A model generated the notes under the pieces. The model worked only from the letters and a program-made list of their open reading frames with translations. It did not search any database and was not told where the DNA came from. Position numbers and translations under genes: made by a program. Below are positions 1 to 8,606 of a stretch of 64,000 nucleotides of DNA, in pieces (positions within the stretch are counted from its first letter, which is position 1; the number at the start of each line of letters is the position of its first letter). The DNA is taken from NCBI RefSeq assembly GCF_001579845.1, contig NZ_CP007440.1, positions 7,772,029 through 7,836,028 of the forward strand, in the 5' to 3' direction. This stretch comes from Rhodoplanes sp. Z2-YC6860 (GTDB lineage Bacteria > Pseudomonadota > Alphaproteobacteria > Rhizobiales > Xanthobacteraceae).

Positions 1-808
1 CCAGCGTGTCCTTCGGAAAGCACGAGCCGCCATAGCCCGCGCCGGCGTGCAAAAACTTCGACCCGATGCGGTTGTCGAGGCCGATGCCGCGAGAGACATC
101 CTGCACGTCGGCACCGACGCGCTCGCAGAGGTCTGCGATCTCGTTGATGAAGGTGATCTTGGTGGCGAGGAATGCATTCGCCGCGTACTTGATCAGCTCC
201 GCGGTGCGCCGGCCGGTGTTGAGGATCGGCGAGCGATTGAGATGAAGCGGCCGGTAGAGCTCGGCCATCGCCTTGGTGGCGCGCTCCTCCTCGGAGCCGA
301 CCACGATGCGATCCGGATGCTTGAAGTCCTGGATCGCCGCGCCCTCGCGCAGAAACTCCGGATTGGACACCACCGCGACGTCGACGCCGGGCCGCGCCTC
401 GCGGATGATGCGCTCGACCTCGTCGCCGGTGCCGACCGGCACGGTCGACTTGGTAACCACCACGGTGAAGCCCGAAAGAGCGCCCGCGATCTCCTTCGCC
501 GCCGCGTAGACATAAGAGAGATCGGCGTGGCCGTCGCCGCGCCGCGACGGCGTGCCGACCGCGATGAACACCGCGTCGGCTTCGGCCACGGGGCCTTTCA
601 GGTCGGTGGTAAAGGAGAGCCGCTTGGCGCGGACGTTGCTCGCGACCAGATCGTCGAGGCCGGGCTCGTAGATCGGCATCACGCCGCGGTCGAGGGCTTC
701 GATCTTGCCGGCGTCCTTGTCGACGCAGACGACGTGGTGGCCGAAGTCGGCGAAGCAAGCCCCCGAGACGAGGCCCACATAGCCGGTGCCGATCATAGCG
801 ACGCGCAT
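1..808 (-). CDS. ugd: UDP-glucose 6-dehydrogenase, 5' part (cut by window start)
   Basis: The gene starts with ATG at 808 and runs off the left edge, so 269 codons are visible. The enzyme oxidises UDP-glucose to UDP-glucuronate with two NAD+ in the cytoplasm, feeding exopolysaccharide and lipid precursors. The N-terminus reads MRVAMIGTGYVGLVSG, the dinucleotide-binding Rossmann motif of the family. The catalytic-cysteine motif GGSCFPKD lies at the very edge of the window, with the nucleophile at Cys263, matching the family's usual position near 260. About 160-170 C-terminal residues are expected beyond the window. It is transcribed away from the acyltransferase gene at 1128; the region between holds a palindromic repeat and a short hairpin. 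Confidence 0.93.
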   Translation of the reverse strand, partial: MRVAMIGTGYVGLVSGACFADFGHHVVCVDKDAGKIEALDRGVMPIYEPGLDDLVASNVRAKRLSFTTDLKGPVAEADAVFIAVGTPSRRGDGHADLSYVYAAAKEIAGALSGFTVVVTKSTVPVGTGDEVERIIREARPGVDVAVVSNPEFLREGAAIQDFKHPDRIVVGSEEERATKAMAELYRPLHLNRSPILNTGRRTAELIKYAANAFLATKITFINEIADLCERVGADVQDVSRGIGLDNRIGSKFLHAGAGYGGSCFPKDTL

Positions 809-901
809 TCGTGTCCGATCTTGGTTAACGAATCCGGCGGCCGTGCCGGACGGGGCCTCTTAGCAGAGGCGGTGTGGGGTGGCGAGGGTGCGGGCTGTCC
901 A

Positions 902-919
902 GGGGCATGCCCATGCCCC
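902..919. promoter_or_regulatory. Perfect 8-bp inverted repeat upstream of ugd
   Basis: GGGGCATG and CATGCCCC are separated by two bases. The site lies about 95 bases upstream of the ugd start and could be a leader hairpin or an operator for either divergent gene. The function is inferred from position only. Confidence 0.35.
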
Positions 920-936
920 AGCAGGCCATTGACGAC

Positions 937-1044
937 GTCATTCCGGGGCGCTCGCGAAGCGAGCGAACCCGGAATCCAGTACCGGAGAAAGTCTTTGCGT
1001 GACTGGATTCCGGGTTCGCGCCTTTCGGCGCGCCCCGGAATGAC
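937..1044. repeat. Palindromic intergenic repeat, type 1 (copy 1)
   Basis: Outer arms GTCATTCCGGGGCG and CGCCCCGGAATGAC are complementary, and an inner pair GAACCCGGAATCCAGT / ACTGGATTCCGGGTTC continues the pairing, giving a foldable unit of about 108 bases. A second copy is at 59465-59561 and a degenerate half at 56051-56090. The rest of the 319-base gap 809-1127 holds the hairpin at 902-919 and no gene I can support. Confidence 0.85.
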
Positions 1045-1127
1045 GGCCGGTACCTGGGTGATTCTCCGATCATGTAAACGCAGCCGAAACCACGGATGTG
1101 TAACAGCTTCGCGACACGGAGAGGGTT

Positions 1128-2156
1128 ATGCACCGGCTGAACGACAACCGGGTCGACTGGGTCGACTACGCGAAGGGCTTCTGCATCGTCATGGTGGTGA
1201 TGATGCATTCGACGCTCGGCGTCGAGCTCGCAGCCGGCCGCGAGGGCTGGATGCATGCGGTGGTCGAGTTTGCCCGCCCGTTCCGGATGCCCGACTTCTT
1301 CCTGATCTCGGGACTGTTCCTCGCCCGCGTCATCGATCGCGACTGGCGCGACTATCTCGACAAGAAGGTCGTGCACTTCGCCTATTTCTACGTGCTGTGG
1401 GTCACGATCCAGTTCGCCTTCAAGGCGCCGATGTTCGCGGCCGAGCAGGGCTGGACGGGCGTCGGCCTGAGCTATCTCGAAGCCTTCATCGAGCCGTTCG
1501 GCACGCTGTGGTTCATCTATCTGCTGCCGATCTTCTTCGTGTTCATCAAGCTGACCCGGCGGGTGCCGTGGCCGGCGATGATGCTCCTCGGCGCCGGGAT
1601 GGAGATGGCGCACGTCAGCACCGGCTGGACGGTGATCGACGAGTTCGCGCATCGGTTCGTCTATATCTACACGGGCTATATCTTCGCCAGACAAGTGTTC
1701 GCGCTGGCCGCGGGCGTGCAGGCGCGGCCGGGCTTGGCGGCGGTTGGTCTCGCGTTGTGGGCGCTCGTCAATGGCGGCCTGGTGATGGCCGGGCTCGCCG
1801 ACAAGCCCGGCATTTCGCTCGGCCTCGGCGTGATCGGCGCCGGCGCCGTCGTCACAGTCGCTGCGCTGATGGCGCGGAGCGACCTGTTCCAGGCGCTGCG
1901 CTATTGCGGCCGCAACTCGATCGTCATCTATCTCGCCTTCTTCCTGCCGATGGCGACGACGCGCGCCGTGCTGCTCAAGACCGGCATCGTGCCCGATCTC
2001 GGCACCGTGTCGCTGATTGTCACGGCCGTCGGTGTGATCGGCGCGCTCGTCTGGTACTGGGCGGTGCGCGGCACCCCGCTCCGCCTCCTGTTCGAGCGCC
2101 CGGCCTGGGCGCGGCTCAAGCCCGCCCGCGGCCCGGTGCTGCAGCCGGCGGAATGA
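1128..2156 (+). CDS. Membrane acyltransferase, acyltransferase-3 family
   Basis: This 342-residue protein begins MHRLNDNRVDWVDYAKGF, the characteristic opening of acyltransferase-3 proteins (R-x-x-WVDYAKG then a helix with MMHS, where the His is the conserved active-site residue of the family). About ten hydrophobic segments fill the rest, so it is an inner-membrane protein. Members move acetyl, succinyl or other acyl groups onto surface polysaccharides, peptidoglycan or lipids; the substrate here cannot be read. A GGAG ribosome-binding site precedes the ATG. Its position next to ugd makes a role in surface polysaccharide decoration plausible, but this is inference. No other biosynthetic gene is adjacent. 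Confidence 0.85.
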   Translation: MHRLNDNRVDWVDYAKGFCIVMVVMMHSTLGVELAAGREGWMHAVVEFARPFRMPDFFLISGLFLARVIDRDWRDYLDKKVVHFAYFYVLWVTIQFAFKAPMFAAEQGWTGVGLSYLEAFIEPFGTLWFIYLLPIFFVFIKLTRRVPWPAMMLLGAGMEMAHVSTGWTVIDEFAHRFVYIYTGYIFARQVFALAAGVQARPGLAAVGLALWALVNGGLVMAGLADKPGISLGLGVIGAGAVVTVAALMARSDLFQALRYCGRNSIVIYLAFFLPMATTRAVLLKTGIVPDLGTVSLIVTAVGVIGALVWYWAVRGTPLRLLFERPAWARLKPARGPVLQPAE

Positions 2157-2213
2157 TTCACAGCGGCGCCGTCCTGCATTGATTCGGGACGGTCTACGGC
2201 CCACATTCGGGCC

Positions 2214-5200
2214 ATGCCAAGCCCCAGCAAATCCAAATCCTCGGCCGAAAAGCCCGACGCCAAGAAACCCGCGCCTGCCAAGGCCGCGCCCGCAAAGGGA
2301 GCAGCAACCGGCCTGAAGAAGGGCGACCACGTCTTCCTGGTCGACGGCTCGGGCTACATCTTCCGCGCCTACCACGCGCTGCCGCCGCTGACGCGCAAAT
2401 CGGACGGCCTGCAGATCAACGCGGTGCTGGGCTTCTGCAACATGCTGTGGAAGCTTCTCAACGACATGAAGCCGGACGAGAAGCCCTCGCACCTCGCGGT
2501 GGTGTTCGACAAGTCCGAGAAGACCTTCCGCACCGAGCTCTATCCGCAATACAAGGCGCATCGGCCGGACATCCCCGAAGATCTCATTCCGCAGTTTCCG
2601 CTCATCCGCGATGCCGTGAAGGCGTTCGACATCCCGTGTCTCGAACAAGCCGGCTTCGAGGCCGACGACATCATCGCGACCTATGCCCGCCAGGCCTGCG
2701 AGGCCAAGGCCACCTGCACCATCGTGTCGTCCGACAAGGACCTGATGCAGCTCGTGAACGACTGCGTCGTCATGTACGACACCATGAAGGACAAGCGGAT
2801 CGGCATCCCCGAGGTGATCGAGAAATTCGGCGTGCCGCCCGAGAAGGTGATCGAGGCGCAGGCGCTGATCGGCGATTCCACCGACAACGTGCCGGGCGTG
2901 CCGGGCATCGGGCCCAAGACCGCGGCCCAACTGCTCGAAGAGTTCGGCGATCTCGAAACACTGCTCAAGCGCGCCGGCGAGATCAAGCAGGAGAAGCGCC
3001 GCCAGACGCTGATCGACAACGCCGAGCTGGCGCGCATCTCCAAGAAGCTCGTCACGCTCGACCAGCATGTGCCGCTGGAGGTGCCGGTCGAAGACCTCGC
3101 GGTCCACGAGCCCGAGTACAAGAACCTCATCGCGTTTCTGAAGGCGATGGAATTCAACACCCTGACGCGGCGCGTGGCGGAAAAATCCGGCATCGAGGCG
3201 AGCGAGATCGAGGCGAGCTCCAGTCTCAGTTCGGGCAAGGCCGCCGCTCCGGCCGCCAAGGCCAAGCCTGTGAGCACCAGCGTCTATGGCGAGTTCGATC
3301 TTGGCGATCGTCCGGCACGCACGAGTGCGCCGTCCGAAGACAAGGCGTTCTCGCCGGTGGAGCTTGCGGCCGCGCATCTTGCCGCCGAACAGGGCAAGAA
3401 ATTCGATCGCAGCAAATACGAGACCGTGCGCAGCCTCGACCGGCTGAAGGCCTGGGTGCTGCGCGCCAAGGACGTTGGCCTCGTTGCGATCAGCACGCGG
3501 ACGACGAGCCCCGATCCGATGACGGCGCAGCTCTGCGGCATCTCGCTCGCGCTCGCCGACAACGAAGCCTGCTACGTGCCGCTCGGCCACCGCGACGGCG
3601 GCAAGGCGGGCGGCGGCGACCTCTTTGCGCCGGAAGCCAAGCTCCTGCCGGATCAGATTTCGGAAGATGCGGCGCTCAAGGAGATCAGGGCGCTGCTCGA
3701 AGATCCGGGCGTGCTGAAGATCGGCCAGAACCTGAAATACGACTGGCAGATCTTCGCGCGGCGCGGCATCGAGATATTCCCCTACGACGACACCATGCTG
3801 GTGTCCTACGTGCTCGATGCCGGCAAGGGCAGCCACAGCCTGGATGACCTCGCGGAGCGATGGCTCGACCACCAGGCCATCCCGCTGGAGCAGGTCACCG
3901 GCACCGGCAAGAACCAGCTTCGCTTCGACAGCGTGCCGATCGACAAGGCCAGCGAACACGGGGCCGAACAGGCCGACGTGACGCTGCGGCTGTGGAAGGC
4001 GCTCAAGGCGCGGATGGCCGCCGACCGCGTCGCGACCGTCTACGAGACGCTGGAGCGTCCGCTCATTTCAGTGCTGGCGCGCATGGAAGGCCGCGGCATC
4101 TCGATCGACCGGCAGGTGCTGTCGCGGCTCTCCGGCGAGTTCGCGCAGAAACAGGGCGGCCTGGAAGACGAGATCAACAAGCTCGCCGGCGGCGCGCTCA
4201 ATCCTGGCAGCCCCAAGCAACTCGGCGACGTGCTGTTCGGCCAGATGGGCCTGCCCGGCGGCACCAAGACCAAGACCGGGCAATGGGCAACGGGCGCGAA
4301 GGTGCTCGAAGAGCTCGCCGAGCAGGGCCACGACCTGCCGCGCAAGATTCTCGACTGGCGGCAGGTGTCGAAGCTGCGCTCGACCTACACGGATTCGCTG
4401 CCGGATTATGTGAACGCCGAGACCCATCGCGTCCACACGTTCTATGCGCTGGCCGCGACGCCGACCGGCCGGCTGTCGTCATCCGAACCCAATCTGCAGA
4501 ACATCCCGGTCCGCACCGAGGAAGGCCGGAAAATCCGCCGCGCTTTCATCGCTGAGCCCGGCACCAAGCTCATTTCGGCCGACTATTCGCAGATCGAGCT
4601 GCGGCTCCTTGCTGAGATCGGCGACGTGCCGCTGCTGAAGCAGGCGTTCCGCGACGGCCTCGACATCCACGCCATGACGGCGTCGGAGATGTTCGGCGTG
4701 CCGATCAAGGGCATGCCGGGCGAGGTGCGCCGGCGCGCCAAGGCCATCAACTTCGGCATCATCTACGGCATCTCGGCCTTCGGCCTCGCCAACCAGCTCG
4801 GCATCGGCCGCGACGAGGCCGGCGCCTACATCAAGAAATACTTCGAGCGCTTCCCCGGCATCCGCGACTACATGGAAGAGACCAAAGCCTCGGCGAAGCG
4901 GGACGGCTATGTGCTGACGATCTTCGGGCGCAAGTGCCACTATCCGGAGATCAAGGCCGCGAATGCGGCGCTGCGCGCCTTCAACGAACGCGCCGCGATC
5001 AACGCGCGGCTGCAGGGCAGCGCCGCCGACATCATCCGCCGCGCCATGATCCGCATCGAGCCCGCGCTGAGCAAGGCAAAGCTCAACGCGAAGATGCTGC
5101 TTCAGGTGCACGACGAATTGATCTTCGAAGCTCCGGAGGGCGAGATCGAGAAGACGCTGCCGGTGATCAAGCGCGTGATGGAGGAAGCGCCGATGCCCGC

Positions 5201-5267
5201 GGTGTCGCTCCAGGTGCCGTTGCAGGTCGACGCGCGGGCCGCGCACAATTGGGACGAGGCGCATTAG
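2214..5267 (+). CDS. polA: DNA polymerase I with a degenerate proofreading site
   Basis: 1017 residues, fills gaps and removes RNA primers in replication and repair. The order is a Lys/Ala/Pro-rich N-terminal tail (about 35 residues), 5' nuclease domain (about 38-330, with VDGSGYIFRAYHAL, EADDIIATYA and SSDKDLMQLV), 3'-5' exonuclease fold (about 400-600) and polymerase domain (about 640-1017). Polymerase motif A ADYSQIELRLL (Asp790), motif B RRAKAINFGIIYG and motif C VHDELIF (Asp967) are intact. The exonuclease domain is not. Where E. coli has the D355-T-E357 triad of Exo I, this protein has Ser427-Thr-Arg429, and Exo III Tyr497/Asp501 are His582/Gln586; only the Exo II Asp (Asp510) remains. 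Proofreading is therefore probably absent. The start at 2214 has no strong ribosome-binding site, so the N-terminal tail is less certain. Confidence 0.97.
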   Translation: MPSPSKSKSSAEKPDAKKPAPAKAAPAKGAATGLKKGDHVFLVDGSGYIFRAYHALPPLTRKSDGLQINAVLGFCNMLWKLLNDMKPDEKPSHLAVVFDKSEKTFRTELYPQYKAHRPDIPEDLIPQFPLIRDAVKAFDIPCLEQAGFEADDIIATYARQACEAKATCTIVSSDKDLMQLVNDCVVMYDTMKDKRIGIPEVIEKFGVPPEKVIEAQALIGDSTDNVPGVPGIGPKTAAQLLEEFGDLETLLKRAGEIKQEKRRQTLIDNAELARISKKLVTLDQHVPLEVPVEDLAVHEPEYKNLIAFLKAMEFNTLTRRVAEKSGIEASEIEASSSLSSGKAAAPAAKAKPVSTSVYGEFDLGDRPARTSAPSEDKAFSPVELAAAHLAAEQGKKFDRSKYETVRSLDRLKAWVLRAKDVGLVAISTRTTSPDPMTAQLCGISLALADNEACYVPLGHRDGGKAGGGDLFAPEAKLLPDQISEDAALKEIRALLEDPGVLKIGQNLKYDWQIFARRGIEIFPYDDTMLVSYVLDAGKGSHSLDDLAERWLDHQAIPLEQVTGTGKNQLRFDSVPIDKASEHGAEQADVTLRLWKALKARMAADRVATVYETLERPLISVLARMEGRGISIDRQVLSRLSGEFAQKQGGLEDEINKLAGGALNPGSPKQLGDVLFGQMGLPGGTKTKTGQWATGAKVLEELAEQGHDLPRKILDWRQVSKLRSTYTDSLPDYVNAETHRVHTFYALAATPTGRLSSSEPNLQNIPVRTEEGRKIRRAFIAEPGTKLISADYSQIELRLLAEIGDVPLLKQAFRDGLDIHAMTASEMFGVPIKGMPGEVRRRAKAINFGIIYGISAFGLANQLGIGRDEAGAYIKKYFERFPGIRDYMEETKASAKRDGYVLTIFGRKCHYPEIKAANAALRAFNERAAINARLQGSAADIIRRAMIRIEPALSKAKLNAKMLLQVHDELIFEAPEGEIEKTLPVIKRVMEEAPMPAVSLQVPLQVDARAAHNWDEAH

Positions 5268-5491
5268 GCGTGCTCCCATAATTCAGAGCGGTCGGCGGAC
5301 GTCCGCTTTGTTCTTCCCAACAGGCTCAAGCCGGGCGCCGCACGACGTCCGAAAGGTTCCAATGGCCGTCGCGGAGTCTGTGCTGGCCCCGGCTGGCCTG
5401 CTTCCGGTCGTTTTGTTCCGGGAACTGCAGGCAGCGGGTGAGCGTTTGGATTTACTGCCGACGACGTTTCTTTCTCATGGGGCTTGAAGGA

Positions 5492-5722
5492 ATGCGCAGA
5501 ATCCCAATCATTGCCGTGCTCGCAATGCTGTCGACGCAATGTTACGCGCAGGGTGGGCCAAACCCTGGACAGTGCGAGCAGATACGCGACGCCATCTCGC
5601 AGTACGGCCTGCAAGCCGCGCGGAAACACGCGATGGCCAATTACGGCTTGTCAGCCGCCGATCTCCGGAGGGTTGAGCAGGAGTGCGGCATCGGCGGGCG
5701 CAGCCGGCGAACCGGAAGATAA
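5492..5722 (+). CDS. Small secreted protein of unknown function
   Basis: A 76-residue product with a clear signal peptide (MRRIPIIAVLAMLSTQCYAQ) followed by about 55 residues with two cysteines, CEQIRDAISQYGLQAARKH then a NYGLSAADLRRVEQECGI segment. The mature part looks helical, and the two Cys could pair in the periplasm. I do not recognise a named family. An AAGGA sits too close to this ATG (one base), so starts at 5477 or 5438 in the same frame are possible; I chose 5492 because the signal peptide then begins directly with Met-Arg-Arg. It stands alone between polA and cheW. The 224 bases before it contain a perfect 12-bp palindrome (GCGGACGTCCGC, 5295-5306) but no further gene. Confidence 0.55.
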   Translation: MRRIPIIAVLAMLSTQCYAQGGPNPGQCEQIRDAISQYGLQAARKHAMANYGLSAADLRRVEQECGIGGRSRRTGR

Positions 5723-5805
5723 GCCTCCGGTCGAGATCAGCACGAAGCGGTCGAATGAGTTGCAATCGCGCAGCGCAGCACGCGCCCGCGCCAGGCAACG
5801 CTTCG

Positions 5806-6333
5806 TCAGCTCGCGAGCGCCAGATCCTTGGTTTCCGGCAAGGTCAGCAGACGGGACAGATCGATCAGCGCGATCAGCTCGCTCTCGATCGACACGATGC
5901 CGCTCAGGAAGGCCGACTTGCCGTTCTGGCCGATCTTCGGCACCGGCTTGATCTTCGCCGGATCGACCGTGACGATATCTGAGACGCGGTCGGCGAGCAG
6001 GCCGACGAGCTGACTGTCGATCTGCACGATGATCACCACATGCAGCGCGGTCGCCTCGGTCAAACCCTGACCGAAGCGGCAGCGCAGGTCGACGATCGGC
6101 ACGATCGCGCCGCGCAGATTGAGCACGCCGCGCACGAAGTCCGGCTGCTCCGGCAGCCGGGTGATCTCCGACCAGACCTTGATCTCACGCACCGCCATGA
6201 TGTCGACGCCGTAGCTCTCGTCGCCGATCGTGAAGCTGATGAATTGCGTGCCGTCGCTGCTGGTCGCGGCGGCGTCAGGCTCCCAGCCGGCGTCGGCGCT
6301 GCGCGTGTTCGGTGTTTTGGGTCGTTCGCTCAT
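5806..6333 (-). CDS. cheW: CheW-like chemotaxis coupling protein
   Basis: 175 residues. After about 27 polar residues the CheW domain begins with QFISFTIGDESYGVDIMAVREI and shows the family landmarks VRGVLNLRGAIVPIVDLR and VGLLADRVSDIVTV. CheW links chemoreceptors to the CheA kinase at the inner face of the membrane. No receptor, cheA or cheY gene is present in the window, so this is an isolated copy acting in a remote or auxiliary pathway. The frame stays open upstream to 6495, but those residues are not CheW-like and the ATG at 6333 fits the family length best. The 240 bases between this gene and 6574 show no gene. Confidence 0.92.
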   Translation of the reverse strand: MSERPKTPNTRSADAGWEPDAAATSSDGTQFISFTIGDESYGVDIMAVREIKVWSEITRLPEQPDFVRGVLNLRGAIVPIVDLRCRFGQGLTEATALHVVIIVQIDSQLVGLLADRVSDIVTVDPAKIKPVPKIGQNGKSAFLSGIVSIESELIALIDLSRLLTLPETKDLALAS

Positions 6334-6573
6334 GGTCCGGCCTTCATACTCAAGGGGGCTGAGGCCCGCCTCCAATGCCGAAAGGCGCCGCAGCCCGCAC
6401 ATCACTCGGAAACGCGCCCTCTGTTTTGACCGATTCTCATTAAGACAATCTTGTGCCGGGACAGATTCACTGCGCGCGAGCCAGCGTCCGGGCAAACAGG
6501 AACTCGCCCAGGCTTAACGATTTTTCTAATCCACAAATAAAATTGGTTGAGTGTTCTCGCCGTTAGGCCGGGA

Positions 6574-6834
6574 TCACACCGCAACAAAGAGCCTTTGCCG
6601 CAGCAGCTTCCGGAACTTCCGATCGCGCTTGAGGTACCACTCGCGGCTCATGGCCTGCCGCCGAGTGCGGAATTTTTCGGTGTGCAGCAGCACCCAGACG
6701 CGGCCGCGCGTGGTGCGCGCGCCGGTGCCGGCGTTGTGCTGCTTCAGCCGCTTCTCGACGTCGGTGGTCCAGCCCACATAGGTCAGCATGCGGTCCGGCG
6801 TCCGGCAGCCGAGAACATAGACAAAGCTTGGCAT
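6574..6834 (-). CDS. GIY-YIG nuclease-fold protein
   Basis: An 86-residue single-domain member of the UPF0213/YhbQ-like GIY-YIG group. The variant motif reads FVYVLGC then TYVGWTTDVEKRLKQHN, followed by an invariant-type Arg and a C-terminal Glu in REWYLKRDRKFRKLL. Such stand-alone proteins are common in bacteria and may act as structure-specific nucleases; biochemical roles are poorly established. The in-frame ATG at 6888 would add 18 residues lacking family similarity, so I use 6834 (MPSFVYVLG). It is convergent with nothing and is divergent from the cytochrome gene at 6992. Confidence 0.85.
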   Translation of the reverse strand: MPSFVYVLGCRTPDRMLTYVGWTTDVEKRLKQHNAGTGARTTRGRVWVLLHTEKFRTRRQAMSREWYLKRDRKFRKLLRQRLFVAV

Positions 6835-6991
6835 CGGCCGATTGTGCGCGATTCGCGAGAACGCGTCGCTAACGCGCGGATTCATCAACCCGCAGCCACG
6901 CCGCTTAAGGTGAAAAAAATCGGTTTTGTGCGCTTTCGTCGCATTCCTTATTCACATAGGCTGCACGGGGATTTCGCAGAGGGGGGCTCCT

Positions 6992-7981
6992 GTGAACTCG
7001 CTGGGAAAAATTTCGTTTTATGCACTGATCTCGTTGGCCATCGCGATTGGCGCCAGCCGCGCTGGCTTGGCACAGAATGGCTCATCTTCTGACGGGCTTC
7101 CCGCCTGGGCTTTCTTGTGGGACCCGAGCGTCAAAGTGCCCCCACCCGACGACAAGCCCAATTCACTCCCGGGCAGCAAAGCCGCGTTCAGTTGGAAACA
7201 GGCGCGCGATCTTTTTGTCGCGCCCGACTGGCATCCGGACGACCACGCCGCAATGCCGGACATCGTCGCAAACGGACGCAAGCCTGACATCCGCGCCTGC
7301 GGATCGTGTCATCGCGTCGAAGGCACCGGAGGTCCGGAGAATGCAAGCCTCGCCGGTTTGCCGGTCGCTTATTTCATCCAACAGATCGCCGACTTCAAAA
7401 GCGGCGCCAGAAAGTTGTCCGGCCCGCAGAGGCCTTCCACACAATTGATGCTGGCGTCGGTCAAAGACATGACTGACGCCGAGGTTCGCGCGGCGGCGGA
7501 ATATTTCGCAGCGCTGAAACGCAAGCGCATCATCAAAGTCGTTGAAAGCGAGACCATTCCGAAAACCGGGCCGTCGCGCTTGTTTTACGTGAAGAGTCCG
7601 GAGGGCGGCACCGAGTCGCTCGGCCGGCGTATCGTCGAGTTTCCGGATGATGTCGACCAGTTCGAACTACGCGACTCACGAGCCACCTTCACGGCCTATG
7701 TGCCGGTTGGCAGCCTGGCGAAGGGAGAGGCGCTCGCGAAAACCGGTGGATCGGGAACGACCGTGGCCTGCAATCTGTGCCACGGGCCGGACTTGAAAGG
7801 CCTCGGCCCGTTTCCGCCGATCGCAGGACGCTCGCCGAGTTACATCGTTCGCCAACTCTATGAGTTCCAGCACGGCGGCCGGACCGGAGGTTCAAGCGCT
7901 CTCATGAAACTGCCTGTCGAGAAGCTCTCACAGGACGACATGATCGCGCTTGCGGCTTACGTCGGCTCGCTCGAGCCATAG
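6992..7981 (+). CDS. Di-heme cytochrome c, exported
   Basis: 329 residues. The start is GTG at 6992, because a purine-rich AGAGGGGGG lies five bases upstream and the protein then begins with a clean signal peptide (MNSLGKISFYALISLAIAIG). The mature protein carries two covalent heme attachment sites, CGSCH (residues 103-107) and CNLCH (260-264), each followed by a class I cytochrome c fold with downstream Met-containing segments. It would act in the periplasm as an electron carrier or as the small subunit of an alcohol or sugar dehydrogenase. No dehydrogenase is adjacent, though a fragment of a PQQ sugar dehydrogenase lies at 17.7 kb. The partner is therefore unknown. It ends eight bases before the end of the convergent RidA gene. 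Confidence 0.9.
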   Translation: MNSLGKISFYALISLAIAIGASRAGLAQNGSSSDGLPAWAFLWDPSVKVPPPDDKPNSLPGSKAAFSWKQARDLFVAPDWHPDDHAAMPDIVANGRKPDIRACGSCHRVEGTGGPENASLAGLPVAYFIQQIADFKSGARKLSGPQRPSTQLMLASVKDMTDAEVRAAAEYFAALKRKRIIKVVESETIPKTGPSRLFYVKSPEGGTESLGRRIVEFPDDVDQFELRDSRATFTAYVPVGSLAKGEALAKTGGSGTTVACNLCHGPDLKGLGPFPPIAGRSPSYIVRQLYEFQHGGRTGGSSALMKLPVEKLSQDDMIALAAYVGSLEP

Positions 7982-7989
7982 CGGGCTCA

Positions 7990-8487
7990 CTACCGGCGCT
8001 TCTTTTTGCTCGCGGCTTTCTTCGTCGGCCTCTTGGCCGGCTTGCTGACAGTCCCCCGCCTCGCGCCGGCCGCAGCTTTTGCGGCCCGGTCCGGCACAAC
8101 CGCCACGGCTTCCACCTCGAACAGCGCGCCTTCGCGCGCCAGGCGACCGACCTGAATGGCCGTGGAGGCCGGCGGCGCCTTGGTGTTGACGAAGCTGTCG
8201 CGCACTTCGAAGAACACCGGCAGGTGCGACATGTCGACGAAGAAATTGGTGATCTTCACCACATGCTCGAAGCCCGCGCCGGCCGACTCCAGCCCGGCCT
8301 TCAGATTCTCGAAGCACTGCGTCGCCTGCGCCCGGAAGTCGCCCGGCTCGCCTGCGAACGCACCCTCAGGCGTCATGCCGAGCTGACCGGACAGATAGAT
8401 CGTACGGCCCGGGCTCGAGGTCTCGACCACCTGGGTGTAGCCGCGCGGCGGCGCCATGGTTTTGGGATTTGAAAAGCGGTTGCTCAC
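7990..8487 (-). CDS. RidA/YjgF-family protein with lysine-rich C-terminal tail
   Basis: 165 residues. GTG at 8487 is chosen because GGGAGGAAC precedes it; the longer frame to 8553 lacks such a site. The RidA core (TIYLSGQLGMTPEGAF, then STAIQVGRLA and VEAVAVVP) covers about residues 10-135. Family members hydrolyse reactive enamines/imines from PLP enzymes or take part in amine catabolism; subgroup activity cannot be read here. The unusual part is the last 30 or so residues, which consist mostly of Lys, Arg, Ala and Pro (ending KKAASKKKRR), like histone H1-type tails. The tail has no counterpart in the second RidA copy at 39048. It is convergent with the cytochrome c gene. Confidence 0.9.
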   Translation of the reverse strand: MSNRFSNPKTMAPPRGYTQVVETSSPGRTIYLSGQLGMTPEGAFAGEPGDFRAQATQCFENLKAGLESAGAGFEHVVKITNFFVDMSHLPVFFEVRDSFVNTKAPPASTAIQVGRLAREGALFEVEAVAVVPDRAAKAAAGARRGTVSKPAKRPTKKAASKKKRR

Positions 8488-8606
8488 CCGTTCCTCCCTG
8501 AAATGCTTCTTCTTCGTCTCCTTGACGATACAGCCTCGACGCTTCCGCCGCATTGACTTCGCCGGGTCCGTGCTTGAGCTTTCCCCTGGAAAGCCAAAGG
8601 CCGGGA

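Noticed and set aside
47-2182. Open frame of 711 residues on the plus strand
   Set aside because: It runs antisense to ugd and then out of frame through the acyltransferase gene; the composition is that of a shadow frame.
825-3959. Open frame of 1044 residues on the minus strand
   Set aside because: It lies opposite polA and the acyltransferase and across the palindromic repeat; the translation is His/Arg/Leu/Asp-rich with no domains, the usual shadow of a GC-rich gene.
5264-5629. Minus-strand frame of 121 residues downstream of polA
   Set aside because: Low complexity, no ribosome-binding site, and it overlaps the secreted small protein with a clear signal peptide.
6574-6834. GIY-YIG gene as a homing endonuclease or mobile element
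   Set aside because: It is a short stand-alone UPF0213-like protein with no intron, intein or repeats around it.
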